Program-made: the position numbers and the translations under genes
NCBI RefSeq assembly: GCF_002896855.1
Contig: NZ_CP021850.1
Span: 2,815,665-2,879,664 of the forward strand
Direction: 5' to 3'
Length of the DNA: 64,000 nucleotides
DNA from: Clostridium thermosuccinogenes
GTDB lineage: Bacteria > Bacillota > Clostridia > Acetivibrionales > DSM-5807
The notes under the pieces: model-generated
The model's input: the letters and a program-made list of their open reading frames with translations, nothing else
Databases searched by the model: none
Told to the model about the DNA's origin: nothing
In this document: piece by piece, positions 1 to 7,990 of the stretch
Position numbering within the stretch: the first letter of the stretch is position 1
Layout: each line of letters starts with the position of its first letter

Positions 1-1
1 A

Positions 2-598
2 AGCTCTAAAAAAAAATTTAAAGCATTAAGTGCAACAATTTTATCACTTGCAATAGTACTATCAGTGTTTACACCTGCAGAAGCTTCGTCAGCTGACAAA
101 GCTTTTCTTGACGATATTGTTGAATCACAACCATATGCAATTGTTGTTACCGGAGCCGATAATATTGCTGCTTACAAGGAGGCAGGTATTATAAAAAGCT
201 ATACTCCTGATTCTTCAAAATTACAGAATATCGATGTTCTCAAAGATGCTGACAGCATAAGCATAATGGGTACATCCATTCCTACATCTCCATGGGATCT
301 GGGAAACAATAATTATCGTAATTTCACATATAGCATGAGTACATATTTATATTCAAATTACAAATACATGCCAGATGCCTATTCATTGGACATATGGCAT
401 GAAATCACTCCTGACCAGCCCCAGAAGCTTAAAATACAATGCTATAAATCCTCTGACAATTCAACTTGGGGAAAAGGATTTGAACTGGAAATAGATGATG
501 TTGCATATGCGGGAATAGCTACACCATTGGGATATTACTACTTTAAATACTCAAGTATAGAAGGAAAGACTATCAGTGGCTCCGGTGTTGTGTACTAA
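2..598 (+). CDS. Secreted protein of unknown function (5' end outside window)
   Basis: The reading frame is open from base 2, so the start codon lies before the window. The first visible residues are a Lys-rich stretch (SSKKKFKAL), then a hydrophobic core (ATILSLAIVLSVFTPAEA) and a likely signal-peptidase site before SSADK. The mature part, about 170 residues, is rich in Tyr, Ser and Asp and has no Cys cluster or catalytic motif I recognise. A GTG in frame at 65 falls inside the signal peptide and is not the true start. The gene ends in a hairpin terminator. It lies just before another exported protein and an ECF sigma operon, so a cell-envelope role is likely, but I assign no function. Confidence 0.75.
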   Translation, partial: SSKKKFKALSATILSLAIVLSVFTPAEASSADKAFLDDIVESQPYAIVVTGADNIAAYKEAGIIKSYTPDSSKLQNIDVLKDADSISIMGTSIPTSPWDLGNNNYRNFTYSMSTYLYSNYKYMPDAYSLDIWHEITPDQPQKLKIQCYKSSDNSTWGKGFELEIDDVAYAGIATPLGYYYFKYSSIEGKTISGSGVVY

Positions 599-620
599 CT
601 AATTTAAATAGTATTAGATA

Positions 621-648
621 AGGGGTGGGGTTATCTATCCCTTCCCCT
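621..648 (+). terminator. Rho-independent terminator of the first gene
   Basis: AGGGG-T-GGG pairs with CCC-TT-CCCCT around a short AT loop and is followed by an AT-rich run (AATATTTTATT). It lies 23 bases after the stop of the first gene. Confidence 0.55.
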
Positions 649-694
649 AATATTTTATTATAATAATATTATATCATTGGAAGGTATTGCAAGC

Positions 695-1522
695 ATGCAT
701 ACTAAGGAAAAAGTAAAAATAATTGTGTTGCTCTTTATGCTATTTTCAGCAATAGCATTTTCTTGTAAATCGTATTATAAAATTTTCACATCAAATAACT
801 ATAGTATCGATATGGATGAATATTTATCATATGCTCTTGCAGGAACTACACAGTTGATACTATCTAATAATAGTGAGCATATTAAAATATTATCCTGTTA
901 TCCAGAAAAAGATAAAATAATTCTTGTCCTTGAGGGTAATATACCTATCAATGTACATAGTGAAGATATTGAATCATTATTCTATATTGTTGATGATTAC
1001 AATAATAAGGCGAGACTTCAAATTACTGGTATTTTTTGTGATGAAACTTTAAAGCCACCCCAATATCAGTGGATAATATCTTGTGAGGCTCAAGTAAAAG
1101 GAAGACCGACTAAATTTAATCTCAATTACAAAAACTACAAAATACCAATTATTCTTACAAATATAAAGTCGAACAGCAAGCATAGAAATGCTTTTAATAT
1201 TTCTGAATCCGGTAATGTAAAAGTTGCAGCTATTACCCGATATGTTGATACATTGCTTGAAGTGACACTAATTTCTGATATTCGCAGTAATATAGCTTCT
1301 ATAGACTGTTTTAAAAAAGACATTGTTTTATCTGATAAAAACGGTAATATATATTATGCTCTAGATAGGAACACTTATAATGTCAATACATTCTATTTTG
1401 ATGCAAAACTATCTGATGAACTGGAACTAGATATTTCTTCAATAAACGTTTCTTATAACGATGCTGAAAATTCCCATACATCCATAATGCTTAAAGGAAA
1501 TTGGCATATGTTGTTGAGATAA
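695..1522 (+). CDS. Putative membrane-anchored or secreted protein, unknown function
   Basis: The protein has about 275 residues. I start it at ATG 695 because GGAAGG (679-684) sits ten bases upstream; the longer in-frame TTG at 677 would overlap that site. A basic N-terminus (HTKEKVK) and one hydrophobic helix (IIVLLFMLFSAIAFSC) suggest a signal peptide or lipobox-like anchor, with the Cys ending the helix as a candidate lipidation residue. The rest is a mixed beta-rich sequence with no known motif. It lies between a secreted protein and an ECF sigma operon on the same strand, 273 bases from the latter. I do not recognise the family. Confidence 0.65.
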   Translation: MHTKEKVKIIVLLFMLFSAIAFSCKSYYKIFTSNNYSIDMDEYLSYALAGTTQLILSNNSEHIKILSCYPEKDKIILVLEGNIPINVHSEDIESLFYIVDDYNNKARLQITGIFCDETLKPPQYQWIISCEAQVKGRPTKFNLNYKNYKIPIILTNIKSNSKHRNAFNISESGNVKVAAITRYVDTLLEVTLISDIRSNIASIDCFKKDIVLSDKNGNIYYALDRNTYNVNTFYFDAKLSDELELDISSINVSYNDAENSHTSIMLKGNWHMLLR

Positions 1523-1795
1523 AATCTTCAAAGAAAAAAATCTGATATTATACTTTTCTCTTTTACCAATTGTTATTATCATAGAAGGTACCTTTGTACT
1601 AAATAAAATCGCGATTAAATGCCATAAAAAACTTGAAAGGCTCTTTGAAAATTGAATACCCTGAGAGGATATAAAATTAAAAAGCAAGCTCTGAAGCTAG
1701 TTAGCAGGGATTTCATGATCTTTTAGTAGGGTTTATTATTGTAAAATTCTAATTCAAAAACTCTATTCCAAATAAGTATACAAGGAGTGTGGTAA

Positions 1796-2350
1796 ATGAA
1801 TGAAGTATTGCTGGACAATTTGATTCAACGTATCTCAAGCGGTGACAGGAGCGCTCTTGGTGAGTTGTATAATATCACAAGCAATGATGTTTATGGCTAT
1901 GCTCTCTCCATAGTATGCAGCAAATCTATGGCTGAAGACATCATGCATGACGTATATATTCAAATTTTCAACAGCGCAAAAACATATAAGTCCCAAGGCA
2001 AAGCAATGGCATGGATATTGCGTATCACGCGGAATATGTCTTACAATAGGCTTAAAAAGATGAAACATGAGTCGATGTCTATCGATCAACCCTTTGATAA
2101 TGAAGCATACCAAGCTTTTGATGATAATGCTGTACTTGACCGTCTGATTTTAGATAATTTGCTGACAAAGCTGTCTATTGGAGAAAGACAGGTTGTTATG
2201 CTGTATCTTCTTTCAGGCATATCACAAAAGGATATATCAAACATAACCGGCGTTCCTCTTCCTACTGTTAAATGGAGATATAAGTCTGCATTGAAAAAGC
2301 TCTCAAAAACAATAAATTCTGATATAGCGGGGTGTTGCTATGAACTATAG
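1796..2350 (+). CDS. ECF-type RNA polymerase sigma factor
   Basis: This 184-residue protein has the two-domain ECF sigma architecture. Region 2 spans roughly residues 15-85 and includes the core-binding helix with AEDIMHDVYIQIF. Region 4 spans roughly 125-178, with a helix-turn-helix ending in VPLPTVKWRYKSALKKL that contacts the -35 element. AAGGAG lies seven bases before the ATG. The stop overlaps the next gene by 11 bases, the usual coupling of an ECF sigma to its anti-sigma. By family knowledge it directs RNA polymerase to an envelope-stress regulon and usually to its own promoter. The regulon cannot be read from this sequence. Confidence 0.93.
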   Translation: MNEVLLDNLIQRISSGDRSALGELYNITSNDVYGYALSIVCSKSMAEDIMHDVYIQIFNSAKTYKSQGKAMAWILRITRNMSYNRLKKMKHESMSIDQPFDNEAYQAFDDNAVLDRLILDNLLTKLSIGERQVVMLYLLSGISQKDISNITGVPLPTVKWRYKSALKKLSKTINSDIAGCCYEL

Positions 2351-3365
2351 AGAGAATATTATTTCAGCAAGTTTGAAAAGGAGTATTGAGAAATATAAGC
2401 CTAATATTCAGGAAGCATTGTTGGATGAATGTATAGCAGAAAGCAAGCAATCAATTATTGTGGAAAAACCAGAAAGAAAATCTAGTCTTAAGCCTGTCTT
2501 TGCAGTCATCGCAGTCTGCTTGCTGTTTATTGGAATCGTAAATACGGTTCCAGCAGCAGCGCTGAATCTCGCAAGGATACCGGTCATTGATAAGCTTGTA
2601 TGGGCATCCGTGATTGACAAGGGGATATTTAAATCACTTGAGGAAGGCTTTTCTCATCAAATTAACGAAGCAGTTTCCGATAATGACATTACCTTTGCTG
2701 TCCATGATGTAATTCTTGGAAATAAAATACACTTTCTCTTAAGTCTCGATTTCCAATTTGACACAAAGGACAAAAAAATCGAATCCGCCAGCATTTCTGC
2801 TACCGATCAAAATGGAAAAGAGCTTAGCTTTATGTCGACACCATTGTCATATGATGAAAGCAGTGGGGTATATGTTTTTAACTGTAGTGTATTACCTTTA
2901 GCCGGCAATATGATAGAGGACATTACCAGCATCAGTCTTAAAATTACAAGTATAACTTTTGATGATGGCACACAAATCAAGGGAAACTGGCAGGTTATCG
3001 TATCAACGCCTATTGAAAGTTCCACCAGAGAAGCCACATGGGAAAAAGAAATAAGCATAACCGTTACAAAGGATGACGGAATACCGTTTATACTTGAAAG
3101 GGTAGTATCCACTCCTTCAGACGTTGCTGTTTATATCAGTATTAATTCAGAGGATGCTCGTAATGCTCCAAGAGGAATTCATATTATAGATGACAAGGGT
3201 AATAAAATTGAATTGAATACTGTAATCGGCAACAAGCTGGGTGATATGACACAATTTAAATATTACTTTGAAGCAGTTTATCCAAACATTCCTGCTAAAA
3301 TTATTTATACAGATGGCGATACCATAAAAGAGTTTGATTTAATGCAATCAGAAGCATCAAACTAA
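2340..3365 (+). CDS. Membrane anti-sigma factor, DUF4179-type
   Basis: This 341-residue protein is translationally coupled to the sigma gene by an 11-base overlap. Residues 1-50 are charged and would be the cytoplasmic sigma-binding part. One transmembrane helix follows at about 51-72 (KPVFAVIAVCLLFIGIVNTVPAAA). After it comes the conserved short segment ARIPVIDKLVWASVIDKG and a long extracytoplasmic beta-rich domain, as in DUF4179 proteins of clostridial ECF operons. The likely job is to hold the sigma factor at the membrane until an external signal acts on the outer domain. No zinc-binding HxxxCxxC motif is present, so it is not a ZAS-type anti-sigma. Confidence 0.85.
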   Translation: MNYRENIISASLKRSIEKYKPNIQEALLDECIAESKQSIIVEKPERKSSLKPVFAVIAVCLLFIGIVNTVPAAALNLARIPVIDKLVWASVIDKGIFKSLEEGFSHQINEAVSDNDITFAVHDVILGNKIHFLLSLDFQFDTKDKKIESASISATDQNGKELSFMSTPLSYDESSGVYVFNCSVLPLAGNMIEDITSISLKITSITFDDGTQIKGNWQVIVSTPIESSTREATWEKEISITVTKDDGIPFILERVVSTPSDVAVYISINSEDARNAPRGIHIIDDKGNKIELNTVIGNKLGDMTQFKYYFEAVYPNIPAKIIYTDGDTIKEFDLMQSEASN

Positions 3366-3383
3366 TTTTCATGAATAATTACT

Positions 3384-3429
3384 TCCGGTAATAAGGTGAC
3401 AATGTATAATCAGAAACCTTATTACCGGA
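3384..3429 (+). terminator. 14-bp perfect hairpin after the anti-sigma gene
   Basis: TCCGGTAATAAGGT (3384-3397) and ACCTTATTACCGGA (3416-3429) are perfect inverted repeats around an 18-base loop, 19 bases after the anti-sigma stop. The U-run is weak (ATTTGCGCTTTT), so it may be a terminator or an RNA-stabilising stem. The gene on the other side is convergent. Confidence 0.55.
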
Positions 3430-3607
3430 TTTGCGCTTTTGTCTGTGCTGATTATAAACATGGTCAGGTATTATTCATTACTTAGGGAAAATATCTTCCA
3501 TGCAATACTTTGCTACAAAACATACTTCTTATTCACATTTATGTACCTCTCAATGCCATTTAAACAAGCTAGAGTTAAAAGCATATGCTGTGAACTTTTT
3601 ATGAAAT

Positions 3608-4045
3608 CTAGTATTCCCAGATATCACTTATGTATGTAGTCTGCTCAACTAGAGAATTATTCTCATAAACAGAACCGGTTGATACCATACGATAAGAGTA
3701 ACCACTCATCACATACCAAACCTCACCCAAAGAGCAATATATACCTGTGGAAGAGCTTGTCCAGTTTTTAATAGTTATCCATTTTCCGTTTTTTAATTGC
3801 TGGAGCTGGACATTTATTTTGATCTCATCTACATCAAAAGCGTAAAGCAATGATTCTACGGTTGCCAAGCCACTATCAGAGATACTGAAAGTATTAGAAA
3901 ATAAAGATATTTCCGTCCAACAAGGCTGTATTAGTTTAGAGCCAGAATTCTTAATAACTTTGTCACTTTCTTGAACAAAAGGTGTGATTGAATTAAAGCT
4001 TGCAAAAAATACCGTTATCAAAATAGTAAAAGCTTTTTTAAGCAT
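3608..4045 (-). CDS. Small secreted beta-rich protein, paralogue of the 23.8 kb gene
   Basis: This 145-residue protein has an N-terminal signal peptide (MLKKAFTILITVFFASFNSI). The mature part aligns by eye with the protein at 23830-24261: both have a pattern of short hydrophobic strands, then LQxLxNGxW with a W-x-S-S-S-T turn (LKNGKWITIKNWTSSSTG here, YSNGTWSNVKSWSKSSTS there), then SYRM or TYRV. Both resemble the small exported proteins called DUF6147 in Clostridia; that family name is from memory. It is convergent with the sigma/anti-sigma pair. Upstream lie the ruins of another copy of this module, so the gene probably belonged to an ECF-controlled secreted set. Function unknown. Confidence 0.7.
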   Translation of the reverse strand: MLKKAFTILITVFFASFNSITPFVQESDKVIKNSGSKLIQPCWTEISLFSNTFSISDSGLATVESLLYAFDVDEIKINVQLQQLKNGKWITIKNWTSSSTGIYCSLGEVWYVMSGYSYRMVSTGSVYENNSLVEQTTYISDIWEY

Positions 4046-4204
4046 GTGTTAATCCACCTTTCAGTTTGATTTTAATCATTCAAATAAGTAAAATTTACAC
4101 TGGATTGTTATAGTTTTTTCAATGTATTTTCACCACCTTTGTATGATAATCAGTATTAGAAGTCATAAGTTTTTTATTATTTTTTAATATAGAAATAAAC
4201 ATAG

Positions 4205-4470
4205 TTTGCTGATATTAAAACAATGGAGCAACTGTACAAAGCCAAAGAAAATCCAATAACATGATCAGAAGAAGCAGTGCGTCCAATGCTGCGTATAAAA
4301 ACCGTTTATCTTAATATAGTAAAAACCTCCTCTGTTTTTTGTTCTTACTAATAAAACAAATCGGAAGAGGTTTTTGTTACAGGAAAAATAACTTTTTATA
4401 TTTTTAATCCATTGGGGCTTGTATCCGCTCTTGCAGTTTAAACGCTTCCGGCTTCCATGAACATGGCATA
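4205..4470 (-). pseudogene. Decayed copy of an anti-sigma tail, hairpin and signal peptide
   Basis: Read on the minus strand, this stretch repeats the junction seen intact at 24.2-24.4 kb. First comes a broken C-terminus (AGSV, a stop, then TARADTSPNG), comparable to AESVEITGTELEP of the DUF4367 anti-sigma. Next is a hairpin with AAAAACCTCCTC (4321-4332) against GAAGAGGTTTTT (4364-4375). Then comes a start-less signal-peptide-like stretch (KRFLYAALDALLLLIMLLDF) ending in stops. The likeness is by eye, not by alignment. I infer a lost sigma/anti-sigma/secreted-protein module. The rest of the 4046-4527 gap shows nothing else. Confidence 0.5.
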
Positions 4471-4527
4471 CCTGTATATGTTAGCTATATTGCTTTTCTT
4501 AAGCAAAGGCACTGTAATTTCTTCTTT

Positions 4528-5607
4528 CTACTTTTTCAATCCCAATTCAACCAATTTGATATAATGTGGAATATCTTCCTTTATCGGTTTAAAATAAAAC
4601 GGAGCATTGCAGCAGCCGCATCTCCAATAAGTATCGCCATCAATTGAATACTCCTGTCCAAACTTGCATGTACCATTTAGCCGATTCTTGCATCCGCTAT
4701 CCCCTCTAAGGAATATTTGCTTCACAGTATCCGGACATTGTTTGAGGTAATCTAAACACATTGAAGCATTCCTTATACGCAGATATAGAATAAGTTCAGT
4801 TTTCCATGATAACATCCAATAGTGATATGGACCATTGGATTTCATTACACTTTCCTTATCATAATAAGCATACCCAGGTCCTTCATTCCATTCTTTTGGC
4901 TTTGCAAAATAACCCATTCCCCGCAGTATAGCATCCATTTCATATATAAATTCCTGCTCTTCCTCATTATGCATTTTGTCGGCAACGATATCTGCACCCA
5001 TCCCATAATTTGCAGTTTTCATATCATCCTGAAAGAGCTTATAGTGGCAGGAGAAAAAGTCATTAAGCCTATTGGTTGTATGGGCTTTTTCTGCCATGAG
5101 TTTTAATACAAGCATGACCCCATTATTATTAGGGTAGAACATTGATATATTTTGATTTGTTACTTTATAGTTTTTCAACCCCTCAAAAAAGAATCCATAA
5201 TCACTAAGCCGTTTAAGAAGGATATTAGAATTTCTAACCTTATTAACTGCTTTGAAATTACTTATGTCTATAATAAAATCTCCATTATGAAAACTTCCTG
5301 AAACCAGTAAGTTATATAACAGATGAAATGGACGATAGGGAGCATTTCTTGAATCTCTTGCCTGCGTAGTAAAGCTATTATAATTTTTTATTTCATAAAG
5401 CGGCATTCCGAAGGTCTCCGGAGACTTGGCAATATCCCCATATATATTGATATATATTTCCCAAATTTCTCTAAATGCAGTCTCAAAATCTTCCGTTGAA
5501 ATGTGCCCTAAAAAGTCCTCATGAATTTTAAAGCTTTTCGGCAATCGTACAACCTCATTCTGCCTTATCTTTGCCCATTCTTCCACCCAATAGATATTTT
5601 CCATCAC
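4528..5607 (-). CDS. Protein of unknown function with C-terminal Cys cluster
   Basis: This 359-residue soluble protein has no signal or transmembrane segment. The body is alpha-helical and rich in aromatic residues. Near the C-terminus (about residues 300-335) is a Cys cluster: CKNRLNGTCKFG, then WRCGCCNAPF. Its five cysteines could form a zinc or Fe-S site. The start codon overlaps the stop of the MerR gene by four bases (ATGA), so the two are translated from one message and the MerR protein probably controls it. I do not recognise the family and assign no enzyme activity. Confidence 0.75.
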   Translation of the reverse strand: MMENIYWVEEWAKIRQNEVVRLPKSFKIHEDFLGHISTEDFETAFREIWEIYINIYGDIAKSPETFGMPLYEIKNYNSFTTQARDSRNAPYRPFHLLYNLLVSGSFHNGDFIIDISNFKAVNKVRNSNILLKRLSDYGFFFEGLKNYKVTNQNISMFYPNNNGVMLVLKLMAEKAHTTNRLNDFFSCHYKLFQDDMKTANYGMGADIVADKMHNEEEQEFIYEMDAILRGMGYFAKPKEWNEGPGYAYYDKESVMKSNGPYHYWMLSWKTELILYLRIRNASMCLDYLKQCPDTVKQIFLRGDSGCKNRLNGTCKFGQEYSIDGDTYWRCGCCNAPFYFKPIKEDIPHYIKLVELGLKK

Positions 5608-6536
5608 TTTTTCTCTCCCTTTCTTACAATAGGAATAAATAAATCCATTTGCGGGCGATATACCCCCGCTGGAGTTATAATATGCCCCATATCATAACGT
5701 TCTTCAGTATCATTAGTACTGTTTGAAACTTCGAACTCCCCACTTTCATCTACCCATTTATGTACTAATTTATTTACCCTCATAATCTCTTCGCCTTCAT
5801 CATAGGCAGTTGCAACAGCATATAGACCTCCAGGAAAATCAAACACTTCATAACCATTGGTATCGGTCATATTTTCTGGTATTGCAAAAAGCCATTCAAA
5901 GCAATTAAGTCTTGGATTATACCACATGAAATCCCGGGGAAATAATGACTGTTCGACAGGTACACTGCTCCACCATTTATCGAACTCTTCCAAATCCGTA
6001 TTCCCAGACCGGGCCATTTTTAATCTTGGAAGCATGATAATCCGGATATCTGGCATTCTCTCCAGTTTTTCTGCCACCTCCATCAATTTTCCCATTGAAT
6101 TATCATCACAAATATCTTTACTATCATTAACTTGCTCCTCTGCTGCACTGGCTTTTTCATACAATAAGTTCAAATCGGTATCTATCTTGAAATCACATTT
6201 CTCCAGCTGTCTTATAAACGTAGTAACAATTTCCCTCAACTGACGCAATAGTGCAACCTCATCATCAATTTCATGAACTTTTTTCCCTAGGACATCTAAA
6301 AGAACATCAATGCTATTACTCTCATATATTTTTTTAATATCTTTAATTGCTATGTTCAATTTTCTCAGAACCAGTATCTGTTCAATTCGTTTTATTGCCT
6401 TTTGATCATATAGTCTATATGCATAATCCTCCGTGCGAAAGCTCTTTATAAGGCCGGCATCCTCATAGAATCGTAGCGTTCTGGTTGTAATGCCATATTT
6501 CAGAGCAACCTCAGATATTTTTACTAATTCATTCAT
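5604..6536 (-). CDS. MerR-family transcriptional regulator with C-terminal effector-binding domain
   Basis: This 310-residue protein begins with a MerR winged helix-turn-helix (ISEVALKYGITTRTLRFYEDAGLIKS, then YRLYDQKAIKRIEQI) at about residues 5-75 and a dimerisation coiled coil at about 80-130. Residues 150-305 look like a GyrI/AraC-type effector-binding domain, with the typical ending VYRPQMDLFIPI. Such regulators sense small hydrophobic ligands and unwind promoters with long spacers. It is the first gene of a two-gene operon with the Cys-cluster protein. I saw no clear 19-bp-spacer promoter upstream. Confidence 0.88.
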   Translation of the reverse strand: MNELVKISEVALKYGITTRTLRFYEDAGLIKSFRTEDYAYRLYDQKAIKRIEQILVLRKLNIAIKDIKKIYESNSIDVLLDVLGKKVHEIDDEVALLRQLREIVTTFIRQLEKCDFKIDTDLNLLYEKASAAEEQVNDSKDICDDNSMGKLMEVAEKLERMPDIRIIMLPRLKMARSGNTDLEEFDKWWSSVPVEQSLFPRDFMWYNPRLNCFEWLFAIPENMTDTNGYEVFDFPGGLYAVATAYDEGEEIMRVNKLVHKWVDESGEFEVSNSTNDTEERYDMGHIITPAGVYRPQMDLFIPIVRKGEKK

Positions 6537-7037
6537 TGTAAAGTTAAGGATACCCGCTTACCCAACGTCAAAGTCAATAATAATTTATAGTTTTCTGCAA
6601 AAATCATCCTACGTGGTAATATCATCCTCATATTGTCATATGGGGTATGCTGCTGCAATAATACATGGTGCGCAGCGCTTAAGTACTTGCTCATGTCAAA
6701 ATCTTCCGGTGAAATACGTACTGGACACAGCTTAACTGACAAATTCCCATCGTAGGTTTCTAAATTGCATAGTCTGGCATCATTGTTCAGACTTGCTAGT
6801 TTTGTTTAGCTGAATGCGCTCATATTTTCAAAAAAGGATACGGTAAAAACTAATAATTTTCAAAAACTGTAGCAAATCAACCCTTCAGTTTGCTAACATT
6901 TAAATGAAGTATGGAAGAGAAAACTTGATGCATTTATTATAGTGTAAGGAAAAATTGATTGACAAAGAGAATAAATAAAGCAAAAATTTCTTACATGTCA
7001 CCATAGCTTGATGCCTTTAAGCCATCAAATAACTGCA
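6537..7037. other. Intergenic region with a possible gene remnant
   Basis: No complete gene is supported here. On the minus strand a frame stays open from about 6815 to 6533 and encodes protein-like sequence (KLCPVRISPEDFDMSKYL) without a start codon or ribosome binding site. It may be the tail of a lost gene, but I could not match it to a family. 6830-7035 is AT-rich and shows nothing. Confidence 0.3.
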
Positions 7038-7084
7038 TACATAGCAAGGTCCGGGAGTGTTAAGCTCTTGAACCTTGCTATGTA
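7038..7084. repeat. 13-bp perfect inverted repeat
   Basis: TACATAGCAAGGT (7038-7050) and ACCTTGCTATGTA (7072-7084) flank a 21-base loop. It lies 60 bases beyond the phosphodiesterase stop. There is no U-run on the minus strand, so it is not a clear terminator; it may be an mRNA 3' stem. Confidence 0.6.
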
Positions 7085-7144
7085 CGGTGTATATTAGCTG
7101 CAATGTATGTACAATATTCATTATCCTGTCAAATCAGAATTTAG

Positions 7145-7912
7145 CTAAATCAGGCACTTGCCTTCCCAGTCACTATCGGCCTCTACCCCCAACAGCTTTA
7201 CGATAGTCGGAGCAATATCCTTTATATTGGTATCTGCCGGAAGCTCGCCTGCTTTAACATTATTTCCGCTAATTATAACCGGTATGGTCATGTCCTCCGG
7301 GGTATCCATACCATGGGAACGGTCATGCCCTCCATGATCGGCAGTGATAATGAAAGTATACCTGTCTGAAAAGGCATTGTACAGCCGTTCTATACAGCAT
7401 GACGCATTGTTTACCGAATTAAGATACTCTTTTGACATCCATCCGTAATCATGCCCGTATACATCCGTATCTCCAAGGTATATAAAGGCAAAGTCAGGCA
7501 GATATTCTTCAATATACTGCATTGCGGCATTAATTACTTTATCGTCGGTGCCGCCATGCTTATAATGCATGTACCAGTTGAGATGCAGGGAACCTGGACG
7601 GGATAAGTCTCTCAGCTCCTCCCAGTTGTAAAAAAAAGCTGATTTTTTACCCGCCTCGCACAATCTTTCACAAATCCCTTTGACAGGCCTTACTTGCGGA
7701 ACCCATGTATTGGTTAATATACCATGCCTGTTAGGGTCAACGCTGTGGAACAGAGACATGTGACATGGCAATGTGACGGACGGCATTACGGTGGATGCAT
7801 TCATGGTAGATAGTCCCTTCCGGGCTATCTCGGACAAAAAGCCATGGCCGCATAGGGGTATGCTGTCCGGGCGCAATCCGTCCACCAGTACCAGAATAAC
7901 TTTTTCATTCAT
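7145..7912 (-). CDS. Alkaline phosphatase superfamily protein (type I phosphodiesterase/nucleotide pyrophosphatase)
   Basis: The protein has 255 residues. I start it at ATG 7912, which has GGAGG ten bases upstream; an in-frame ATG at 7954 lacks a site. The metal-binding skeleton of the family is complete: Asp11 in VLVDGLRPD, the nucleophile Thr47 in MPSVTLPCHMS, then GDTDVYGHDYG, ADHGGHDRSHG and a final pair in DIAPTIVKLLG. It should hydrolyse phosphodiester or phosphomonoester bonds using two zinc ions; the substrate is unknown. No signal peptide is visible, so it is cytoplasmic. It follows the transglutaminase-WG gene by 78 bases on the same strand and may share its message. Confidence 0.88.
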   Translation of the reverse strand: MNEKVILVLVDGLRPDSIPLCGHGFLSEIARKGLSTMNASTVMPSVTLPCHMSLFHSVDPNRHGILTNTWVPQVRPVKGICERLCEAGKKSAFFYNWEELRDLSRPGSLHLNWYMHYKHGGTDDKVINAAMQYIEEYLPDFAFIYLGDTDVYGHDYGWMSKEYLNSVNNASCCIERLYNAFSDRYTFIITADHGGHDRSHGMDTPEDMTIPVIISGNNVKAGELPADTNIKDIAPTIVKLLGVEADSDWEGKCLI

Positions 7913-7990
7913 TGATGATTCGCCTCCAAGAGTGTTTAATAAATACATAAACATAATTATAACTCATATTTGCTCAAAAACATTGCATTA

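Noticed and set aside
1523-1795. Possible riboswitch before the ECF sigma gene
   Set aside because: GCTAGTTAGC and nearby repeats do not match any riboswitch core that I can recall.
3439-3639. 66-codon ORF after the anti-sigma hairpin
   Set aside because: GTG start without a ribosome binding site, odd composition, and it overlaps the end of the convergent secreted-protein gene.
6533-6742. 69-codon ORF just upstream of the MerR gene
   Set aside because: TTG start without a ribosome binding site; at best a remnant, so described only as intergenic.
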